Shown here in pieces: positions 1-5,675 of a DNA stretch of 8,118 nucleotides. The first letter of the stretch is position 1, and the number at the start of each line of letters is the position of its first letter. Position numbers and translations under genes: made by a program. Source of the DNA: Anaerolineae bacterium (GTDB lineage: Bacteria; Chloroflexota; Anaerolineae; Anaerolineales; UBA11858). The notes under the pieces were generated by a model. The model ran no database searches, was not told where the DNA came from, and saw only the letters and a program-made list of their open reading frames with translations. The stretch lies in NCBI GenBank assembly GCA_003694235.1, contig RFKO01000177.1, positions 1-8,118 of the forward strand. Direction: 5' to 3'.

Positions 1-1731
1 ACCTTCCACCACCCCATTTTCCCTCTGCCGGGGAAACAAAAAGGCGCCTGGATGCGTCAATTCGTCCGCCTGGTGCCGCTGCAGGAGTCGCCCAACCTGG
101 CCGTGCTGATCCAGGATGTGGACGAGCAGCTCAGCTACCAGGAAGAAATCGAACGCCTGGTGGAAGCCCGTACCGCGGAGCTGGCCCGCAGCGAAGCCTA
201 TCAGCGTGCCATCCTGCACTCCATCGGCGAGGCGGTGATCGTCACCGATCCCGAGTGGAAGATACAACAATGGCTGGGCGCCTCGCAGGCTTTACTCGGC
301 TGGCAGGCGGCCGAGGTGCGCGGACGTCCGCTCTGGAGCGTGTTGAACGCGGTGTTCGAAAACCCCGCTCATACCCCAACGGCGATCGCACAACAACTAC
401 AGGCAAAAGCGCGCTGGGAGGGCATGCTCAGCCTGCAAACCGGCACGGGCGAGGTGCGCATTTTCAACTTCACGGCCACCCCCCTGCCGCAACAACAAAG
501 CGTGCTGCTGGTGGGAAATGACATCACCCGCGAGCGCGTCACCCGGGCGCAAATACTGCGCAGCACCCAGATCAACCGCGCCATCTCAGCGCACCTCTCG
601 CCGGAGGAACTGCGGCGTCAACTGCCCGGCTGGCTGGGCGAGATGGCCACATTCGACTACCTGGCGCTGGCATTGGCCGAGGACGGCCCACCGGCGCGCT
701 GCCGGTTGCAGGTGTTCTTCCCCACCTTCGCCGAGACCACCCTGCCCCTGACCGGCACACCGCTGGCCGTGCTGCGCCAGACGCACGCCCCGCTACACAG
801 CGACCGCCCGGCCGAGTGGCTCTACCACCCCCCGGACGCACCGCCGCAGGCGCAAATCAACCACCTGCTGGCGCTGCCGCTGATGGAAGCCGAACAGGTG
901 CACGGCGCGCTCTATCTGGGGACGAGTTCCAACACAGGCTTCCATGCCTTACAGATCGAACTGCTGGAGCACACCGCCGCCCAACTGGCCGTGGCGCTCA
1001 ACACCGTCCACCTGTTCGACGCGAACCGGCAGATGACCCTGCAACTGCGCGATCTTTCGCACAAAGTGCTGCTGGCGCAGGAGGAGGAACGCGCTCGTCT
1101 GGCCCGGGAGCTGCACGACCACATCGGGCAGCAGCTCACCGCCCTGCATCTCAACCTGCAACAGAGCATCGAACTGCTGCCTCAGGAGAACGAAAACCTG
1201 CTGCGCGAGATACTGGCCGAATCGTCCGCTCTGGCAGAGCGCCTGCTGGCTCAGGTGCGCGACCTCAGCCTGGACCTGCGCCCCGCGCTGCTGGATGACC
1301 TCGGTCTGCTGCCGGCGTTGCGCTGGCTGCTCGACCGCACCGCCCGCACCGCCCGGCTTTCTCTGACGCTGGAGGCCCCGTCCACCCTGCCCAGGCTGTC
1401 GCCCGCCGTCGAAACAGCTGTCTTCCGCATTTTGCAGGAAGCCTGTAGCAATGTGCAGCGCCACGCTCAGGCGCGCTCATTGTGGTTCAAAACGCTGGCC
1501 ACAGGCGACCGGATCGAGTTCCACCTGAGCGACGACGGCAGGGGGTTCGACCCGGCCGCGCTGGGAAGAGACACGCTGGGGTTGCGCAACATGCGCGAAC
1601 GCGCCGCCCTGATCGCGGCACAGCTGGAGATCGAGAGCGCGCCCGGAAAAGGCACGCGCCTCTCGCTCATCCTGCCGCTCTCGCCGGACAACGGGGAAGA
1701 GAGAGATGATCACCATCTTGCTGGCGGATGA
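1..1731 (+). CDS. PAS-PAS-GAF sensor histidine kinase, HisKA_3/NarX-type (5' end outside window)
   Basis: Sensor kinase of the NarX/NreB/DegS-like group (HisKA_3), expected to autophosphorylate and pass phosphate to the overlapping NarL-type regulator. The frame is open to base 1, and the 17 codons before the first ATG (base 52) read as the end of a PAS domain (...FPLPGKQKGAW, then RLVPL...VLIQDV), so the true start lies upstream. Residues counted from that ATG: PAS remnant to about 25, coiled linker 26-50, a full PAS about 50-160, GAF about 165-320, phosphoacceptor helix with LARELHDHIGQ (His355), and HATPase about 450-545 with N-box Asn467, G1 DDGRG (494-498), LGLRNMRERA (509-518) and GKGT (532-535). 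All catalytic motifs look intact. No transmembrane segment is visible in the part present; one could lie upstream. PAS and GAF suggest a bound ligand or cofactor, which I cannot name. Family assignment is very secure; stimulus unknown. Confidence 0.95.
   Translation, partial: TFHHPIFPLPGKQKGAWMRQFVRLVPLQESPNLAVLIQDVDEQLSYQEEIERLVEARTAELARSEAYQRAILHSIGEAVIVTDPEWKIQQWLGASQALLGWQAAEVRGRPLWSVLNAVFENPAHTPTAIAQQLQAKARWEGMLSLQTGTGEVRIFNFTATPLPQQQSVLLVGNDITRERVTRAQILRSTQINRAISAHLSPEELRRQLPGWLGEMATFDYLALALAEDGPPARCRLQVFFPTFAETTLPLTGTPLAVLRQTHAPLHSDRPAEWLYHPPDAPPQAQINHLLALPLMEAEQVHGALYLGTSSNTGFHALQIELLEHTAAQLAVALNTVHLFDANRQMTLQLRDLSHKVLLAQEEERARLARELHDHIGQQLTALHLNLQQSIELLPQENENLLREILAESSALAERLLAQVRDLSLDLRPALLDDLGLLPALRWLLDRTARTARLSLTLEAPSTLPRLSPAVETAVFRILQEACSNVQRHAQARSLWFKTLATGDRIEFHLSDDGRGFDPAALGRDTLGLRNMRERAALIAAQLEIESAPGKGTRLSLILPLSPDNGEERDDHHLAGG
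1693..1697 (+). promoter_or_regulatory. Ribosome binding site for the NarL-type regulator
   Basis: The purine run GGGGA, continuing as AGAGAG, ends 8 bases before the ATG at 1706. It lies inside the last codons of the kinase gene, so the regulator can be initiated while the kinase is still being translated. This supports 1706 as the start. Confidence 0.5.
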
Positions 1732-2353
1732 CCACCGGCTGGTGCGCGAGGGCATCCGCGCGCTGTTCGAGCGCATCCCGGAATTCAAGGTAGTGGCCGA
1801 GGCCGACGACGGGCGCGCCGCCATCGAACAGGCCGCCCGCCACCAGCCCGATGTCATCCTGCTGGACATCGCCATGCCCGGTCTGAACGGGCTGGAGGCG
1901 CTGGCGCGCATCCGTGAGCGCGCGCCGCGCTCACAGGTGCTCATCCTCTCCATGCACGCCAACCCGGAATACGTCGTCCACGCGCTGGATGCCGGCGCGT
2001 GCGGTTACCTGCTCAAAAGCAGCACACCGCAAACCCTGCGCCAGGCGGTCGAGCGCGCCGCCCGCGGCCTGCTCACCCTCGGTCCGCCGCTGGACGAAGA
2101 ACAGGTGCGCGCCTACCGCCGCCGCTTGCAGAGCGCCCCCGACCGGCTGAGCATCCTCAGCCCGCGCGAGCGCGAAGTGCTGCAGCTGATCGCCGAGGGC
2201 GATAGCACCCAGGCTATCGCCGCCCGCCTGGGAATCTCCCCCAAAACGGTGGAAAGCCACCGCGCCCGCCTGATGCGCAAACTGGAACTCTACGATATCG
2301 CCTCCCTCACCCGCTTCGCCATCCAGCAAGGGCTGGTCTCGTCCGAGGCATAA
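1706..2353 (+). CDS. NarL/FixJ-family response regulator (REC + LuxR-type HTH)
   Basis: A 215-residue DNA-binding response regulator of normal family length and almost certainly the partner of the preceding kinase, whose gene it overlaps by 26 bases. The receiver domain (about 1-120) has acidic residues Asp8/Asp9, phosphoacceptor Asp54 in LLDIAMPG, Ser82 at the conserved Thr/Ser position and Lys104 in YLLKSS. A short linker leads to a LuxR/GerE helix-turn-helix (about 148-212) with the usual LSPREREVLQLIAEG start and the recognition-helix motif ISPKTVESHRARLMRKL. The start is chosen because MITILLADDH begins at receiver strand 1 and a purine-rich site precedes it. Phosphorylation should promote dimerisation and promoter binding; targets cannot be read from this window. 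Function class is secure and pairing with the kinase is inferred from the overlap and from both belonging to the NarX/NarL class. Confidence 0.95.
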   Translation: MITILLADDHRLVREGIRALFERIPEFKVVAEADDGRAAIEQAARHQPDVILLDIAMPGLNGLEALARIRERAPRSQVLILSMHANPEYVVHALDAGACGYLLKSSTPQTLRQAVERAARGLLTLGPPLDEEQVRAYRRRLQSAPDRLSILSPREREVLQLIAEGDSTQAIAARLGISPKTVESHRARLMRKLELYDIASLTRFAIQQGLVSSEA

Positions 2354-2372
2354 GACCCCTCAGGAATCTCCC

Positions 2373-2402
2373 GATACACGCCCCGGACGGAAATGCTACA
2401 CT
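2373..2402 (+). promoter_or_regulatory. Candidate sigma70-type extended -10 promoter for the chemosensory operon
   Basis: The only appreciable gap in the window (2354-2409) contains TGC-TACACT at 2394-2402: an extended -10 TG dinucleotide followed by a hexamer matching TATAAT at 4 of 6 positions. A weak -35-like GATACA lies at 2373-2378, 18 bases upstream (3 of 6). Transcription would start near 2409-2410, at or one base before the ATG at 2410, implying a leaderless message. I see no hairpin-plus-T-run terminator in the gap, so read-through from the kinase/regulator pair is also possible. Short promoter matches arise by chance, so this is a candidate only. Confidence 0.4.
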
Positions 2403-2409
2403 ATCCAAT

Positions 2410-2823
2410 ATGAGGAAAATGCGCGTTCTGATTGTGGACGATAATCCGGAATTCCTGCGTAGCCTTTCGCGGGTGATCACACATCTTCCCGCCGTGCAGC
2501 TGGCCGGCACAGCGGAAAGCGGCGAGGCCTGCCTGGAACAACTGCCCGCCCTGCAACCCGACATCGTGTTACTCGACCTGGCCATGCCCGGTCTGGGGGG
2601 GCTGGAAACCCTCAAGGCCATCAAAGCCCGTTTCCCTCACATCCGCGTGGCGATGGTCTCTCTGCACCGCGTGGAGGCCTACCGTCAGACTGCCCTGCAG
2701 GCCGGCGCCGACGATTTCATCTTCAAGAACGAGTTGTACGAACACCTGCCCGTCTTGCTCGGCGATTACCGCGGAAGACCGGGCGAACACCCCAAAAACA
2801 TAGATGAGTCTCCCGATGAGTAA
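2410..2823 (+). CDS. Stand-alone receiver-domain response regulator (NarL-like REC, no output domain)
   Basis: A 137-residue single-domain receiver with all phosphorylation residues: Asp10/Asp11, phosphoacceptor Asp56 in LLDLAMPG, Ser84 and Lys106 in FIFKNEL. The sequence resembles NarL-family receivers (AMPGLGGLETL, then FIFKNELYEHLPVLL) more than CheY, but the protein ends where a LuxR-type DNA-binding domain would begin, leaving a polar tail of about 20 residues. There is no sign of frameshift or decay, so it looks like a genuine single-domain regulator or phosphate sink. Two in-frame ATGs compete, 2410 and 2419. The first has no Shine-Dalgarno but sits at the predicted transcription start; the second has AGGA only 2-3 bases upstream. 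The cheY gene follows with an overlap. It could be phosphorylated by CheA or by the upstream kinase, and the sequence does not say which. Confidence 0.9.
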   Translation: MRKMRVLIVDDNPEFLRSLSRVITHLPAVQLAGTAESGEACLEQLPALQPDIVLLDLAMPGLGGLETLKAIKARFPHIRVAMVSLHRVEAYRQTALQAGADDFIFKNELYEHLPVLLGDYRGRPGEHPKNIDESPDE

Positions 2824-3181
2824 AGTTCTGATCGTCGACGATTCGCCCACCATGCGCAAAATCATCAAGGCCACCCTGTCACCGTTGCAGGTAAGCACAC
2901 GCGAAGCCTCCAACGGCCTGGAAGCCATCGAGCAACTGGCGCTGGAGAGCGCAGATGTGGTGCTGCTCGACCTCAACATGCCCGACATGCACGGCTATGA
3001 GGTCATCCGCTACATCCGTCAGCACCAGGATTACGGCGATTTGCCCATTGTCGTGATCTCCACCCGCTCCGACGAGGCCAGCATTCAGGAAGCCCTGCAA
3101 TCCGGCGCCAACGCCTACCTGACCAAACCCTTCGACCCGGAAGAATTAAACAACCTGGTGACCGACCTGCTGCGCAACTGA
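2816..3181 (+). CDS. cheY: CheY-type chemotaxis response regulator
   Basis: A single-domain receiver, 121 residues from this start, the usual CheY size. It has Asp8/Asp9, phosphoacceptor Asp52 in LLDLNMPD, Ser82, Tyr101 (the position of the switch Tyr106 of E. coli CheY) and Lys104 followed by Pro-Phe (LTKPF). It should take phosphate from the CheA encoded one base downstream and act as the diffusible output. I prefer the ATG at 2816 (MSKVLIVDDS, overlapping the previous stop by 8 bases) because it places strand 1 at the usual distance. An in-frame ATG at 2804 would add only MSLP and neither start has a strong ribosome site. Residues specific for flagellar FliM binding cannot be judged by eye, so it may equally serve pili or another output. 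Confidence 0.92.
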   Translation: MSKVLIVDDSPTMRKIIKATLSPLQVSTREASNGLEAIEQLALESADVVLLDLNMPDMHGYEVIRYIRQHQDYGDLPIVVISTRSDEASIQEALQSGANAYLTKPFDPEELNNLVTDLLRN

Positions 3182-3182
3182 G

Positions 3183-5216
3183 ATGACCTTCGATACCTCC
3201 GAGTTCCTCCAGGATTTCCTGGACGAATCGGCCGAACTGCTTGCTTCTATCCAGCAGAACTTGATGGCGCTGGAATCCGACGAAACGCTCGCCACCGGCG
3301 GAGCGCAGCGCGCGCTGGTGCACGAACTCTTCCGCGCCTTCCACACACTCAAAGGCATCTCCGGCATGGTGGGATTGAAGGCGGCTTCCGATCTCAGCCA
3401 CGCGCTGGAAAACGTGCTCGATGCGGTGCGCAAGGAGCGGCTGGCGCTCACGCCCGAGGTGGTGGACCGCCTGCTGGAGGGCAGCGAAGCGCTGGAACAG
3501 GCCATCGCCGCGTTGACGGCCCAGCAGGACGGGGATTTCGACATCCGCCCGTATATCCAGATGCTGGAAGCGCTCCAGCAGGAGGAAGGCGGCCAGGCGC
3601 TGCTCGAAGCAGCCGAAGCACCGCCCGCGCTCGACCTGACGGTCGAAGAGGAACAGGAGCCCCTGCCGATCAGCCTGCCCACAGAGCTGGCGCGCGAACT
3701 CAAGCCAGAGGAGAAGCAACAATTGCGCCAGGCCGCCGCACAGGGGCGCGCCCTGGCGCTGGCGGTTTTCGCCCCCTCCGAGGAGAAAAGAGCGCGTCGC
3801 GTCAACGTCTCCTCCGTGCGGCAACGCTTCGAAGAAGAAGGGCTGCTGTTCAAAGCCATCCCTCTGATAGAAGGGCGTTCGGTGCGCTTTGCCTTCCTCC
3901 TGATCGCCGATGCCCCGCTGCGCCCCGCCGACTACCCCGAAGTAGAACTCACACCCCTCGCCCTGCCCAAAGCAGCACAAGAGCAGCCCACTCCCACACC
4001 TCGCCCAACCCGCAGCCGGAGCACCACATTGCGGCTGGATATCAGCCGCCTGGACGAGATCCTCTGGCAGGTCGGCGAACTGGTGGTCACGCGCTCCCAG
4101 CTGGCCACGCTGTTGCCGCGCCTGAGGGAGGTCTCCCCCGAAACCCGTCAGGCGCTGGAGGACATTAACCAGGCTTTCGAGCGGCAGCTGCGCTACCTGC
4201 GCGCCGCGGTGATGCGCGCCCGCCTGGTGCCGCTCAGCGAGGCCTTCGGGCGCATCCCGCTGATCGTGCGCGATCTGGCGCGAGACGGCCACAAGCAGAT
4301 CGATTTGCAACTGAGCGGCGAGCAAACCGAACTGGACAAAGCCCTGGTGGAAGGGCTGAGCGAACCCTTGCTGCACCTGGTGCGCAACGCCATCGCCCAC
4401 GGCCTGGAAACACCCCAGGAGCGCCAGGCGGCCGGCAAACCGCCGGTCGGCCGGCTGACGGTGGGCGGCGAACCCGAGGGCGAGTTCATCCACATCTGGG
4501 TGAGCGACGATGGGCGCGGCCTGAACCTGCAAAAGATCGCCCGCCTGGCCGCCGAACGCGGCTGGGTGGAGGCCGACGAGCAGATCACCCCGCAACAAGC
4601 GCTGGATTTCATCTGCCGCCCCGGCTTTTCAACCCGCAGCGAGGCCGACCAGGCCGCCGGGCGCGGCGTCGGCATGGAGGTGGTGCTGCAAGGCGTGCGC
4701 AGGCTGGGCGGCGATCTGACGGTGGACACCAAACCCGGGCAGGGCACCACCTTCCACATCCGCATCCCGCTCACGCTCACCATCCTGCAGGCCATCCTGT
4801 TGCAGGTGGCCGACGAGCGTTACGCCGTGCCGCGCAACGCCGTCCAGCGGGTGGTGGAAATCCCCGAAGAGCAGGTGGTCTTCGCCGAAGGCAGCGAGAT
4901 GATGCCGCTAAACGGCGAGCCGACCCCCATCCTCCCGCTGCGCGCCCTGCTGGGACTGCCTCCCGCGCCCGACGGCAGCCGCCGCATCGGTCTGGTGGCG
5001 GAGGGGATGGAAGGCCGCCTGCTGCTGGCCGCCGACCGCGTGCTCGGCATGCAGGAAGTGGTGATGCACAGCCTGGAAGACCCGCTGGCCACCCAGGAAG
5101 GGCTGGCCGGCGCCACCGAACTCGGCGATGGCAATGTGGTGTTGATCCTGGACGTGGCCGCGCTCTACCGTCTGGCCCGCCGCCGGATTGCACGCAATCA
5201 AGGATTCAAACCATGA
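3183..5216 (+). CDS. cheA: Chemotaxis histidine kinase CheA
   Basis: Core kinase of the chemosensory array, 677 residues, near the usual CheA size. Domains in order: P1/HPt about 5-110 with phosphoacceptor His54 in FRAFHTLKGISG; an acidic linker; a small alpha/beta module about 165-245 in the place of the CheY-binding P2 domain but not resembling E. coli P2; a Pro/Thr linker about 265-280; P3 dimerisation about 281-345; P4 ATPase about 346-530 with N-box HLVRNAIAHG (398-407), G1 SDDGRG (441-446), F-box RPGFST (479-484), G2 GRGVGM (493-498) and G3 GQGT (519-522); P5, a CheW-like domain, about 531-667. The N-box has Ala405 where most CheA proteins have Asp. The start lies one base after the cheY stop with no clear ribosome site, suggesting translational coupling. 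The 3' end overlaps cheW by ATGA. It should phosphorylate CheY under receptor/CheW control. Confidence 0.97.
   Translation: MTFDTSEFLQDFLDESAELLASIQQNLMALESDETLATGGAQRALVHELFRAFHTLKGISGMVGLKAASDLSHALENVLDAVRKERLALTPEVVDRLLEGSEALEQAIAALTAQQDGDFDIRPYIQMLEALQQEEGGQALLEAAEAPPALDLTVEEEQEPLPISLPTELARELKPEEKQQLRQAAAQGRALALAVFAPSEEKRARRVNVSSVRQRFEEEGLLFKAIPLIEGRSVRFAFLLIADAPLRPADYPEVELTPLALPKAAQEQPTPTPRPTRSRSTTLRLDISRLDEILWQVGELVVTRSQLATLLPRLREVSPETRQALEDINQAFERQLRYLRAAVMRARLVPLSEAFGRIPLIVRDLARDGHKQIDLQLSGEQTELDKALVEGLSEPLLHLVRNAIAHGLETPQERQAAGKPPVGRLTVGGEPEGEFIHIWVSDDGRGLNLQKIARLAAERGWVEADEQITPQQALDFICRPGFSTRSEADQAAGRGVGMEVVLQGVRRLGGDLTVDTKPGQGTTFHIRIPLTLTILQAILLQVADERYAVPRNAVQRVVEIPEEQVVFAEGSEMMPLNGEPTPILPLRALLGLPPAPDGSRRIGLVAEGMEGRLLLAADRVLGMQEVVMHSLEDPLATQEGLAGATELGDGNVVLILDVAALYRLARRRIARNQGFKP
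5200..5204 (+). promoter_or_regulatory. Ribosome binding site for cheW
   Basis: AAGGA ends 8 bases before the ATG at 5213, inside the last codons of cheA. It fixes the cheW start and, with the ATGA overlap, supports coupled translation of kinase and adaptor. Confidence 0.7.
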
Positions 5217-5671
5217 GCGAACCGTACATCCTCTTTCAGCTTGCCGGGGCGACCTATGCCGTGCCTTCCGCCCAGGTGTTGCAGGTGGCCATGATCGAGA
5301 ACATCACCCGCCTGCCCAACGCGCCCGACTTTGTGGACGGCGTGGTGCACCTGCGCGGCCGCATCGTGCCGGTGGTCAACCTGCGCAGGCGCTTCAACCT
5401 TCCCCCGAAAGACTATGACCTGCAATCCCGCCTGATCGTGATCGAGCAGGAGGGACGCGTGGTCGCCATGGCGGTGGACACCGCCCGCGACTTCGTCACT
5501 CTGGACAGCGATGCGCTCCAGCCCACCCCCGACCTGGTGGGCGACGCCCCGCGCAAATACCTGCGCGGCGTGTTCGCGCGCGAAGACGGCCTGATCCTGG
5601 TTCTCGACCTGCACAAAGTGCTCAACCCGGAGGAACGCGCCGCCCTGGCCGAAGCCGCCCCCAAGGAGTAA
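5213..5671 (+). CDS. cheW: Chemotaxis adaptor protein CheW
   Basis: A single-domain scaffold protein (152 residues) that links receptor tips to the P5 domain of CheA. It has the CheW beta-barrel pattern: [13 protein letters not shown] at the N-terminus, then [28 protein letters not shown], and later [17 protein letters not shown] and the closing [12 protein letters not shown]. Arg48 in HLRG corresponds to the conserved NLRG arginine needed for receptor/kinase contact, and Gly43 and Gly49 are also kept. The start is supported by AAGGA 8 bases upstream and by the four-base overlap with cheA. It lies directly before the receptor gene, as expected for a co-assembled signalling unit. No oddities seen. 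Confidence 0.96.
   Translation: MSEPYILFQLAGATYAVPSAQVLQVAMIENITRLPNAPDFVDGVVHLRGRIVPVVNLRRRFNLPPKDYDLQSRLIVIEQEGRVVAMAVDTARDFVTLDSDALQPTPDLVGDAPRKYLRGVFAREDGLILVLDLHKVLNPEERAALAEAAPKE
5663..5668 (+). promoter_or_regulatory. Strong ribosome binding site for the chemoreceptor
   Basis: AAGGAG spaced 7 bases from the ATG at 5676. It is the best Shine-Dalgarno match in the window and overlaps the final codons of cheW, consistent with high expression of the receptor relative to its neighbours. Confidence 0.8.
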
Positions 5672-5675
5672 AACC

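Noticed and set aside
816..1298. 160-codon + strand open frame inside the kinase
   Set aside because: Out of frame with the GAF/HisKA_3 coding sequence, Arg/Pro/Ala-rich, no domain and no ribosome site.
2354..2409. Terminator between the regulator and the lone receiver
   Set aside because: No stable hairpin followed by a T run is visible, so read-through cannot be excluded.
2804..2815. Alternative cheY start at 2804
   Set aside because: Would add only MSLP before a canonical MSKVLIVDD start and has no ribosome site. Not excluded, only less likely.
3003..4598. 531-codon open frame on the minus strand opposite cheA
   Set aside because: It lies antisense to a kinase with every motif intact. 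The translation is low-complexity, of the kind produced when a GC-rich codon pattern is read backwards, with no recognisable domain.
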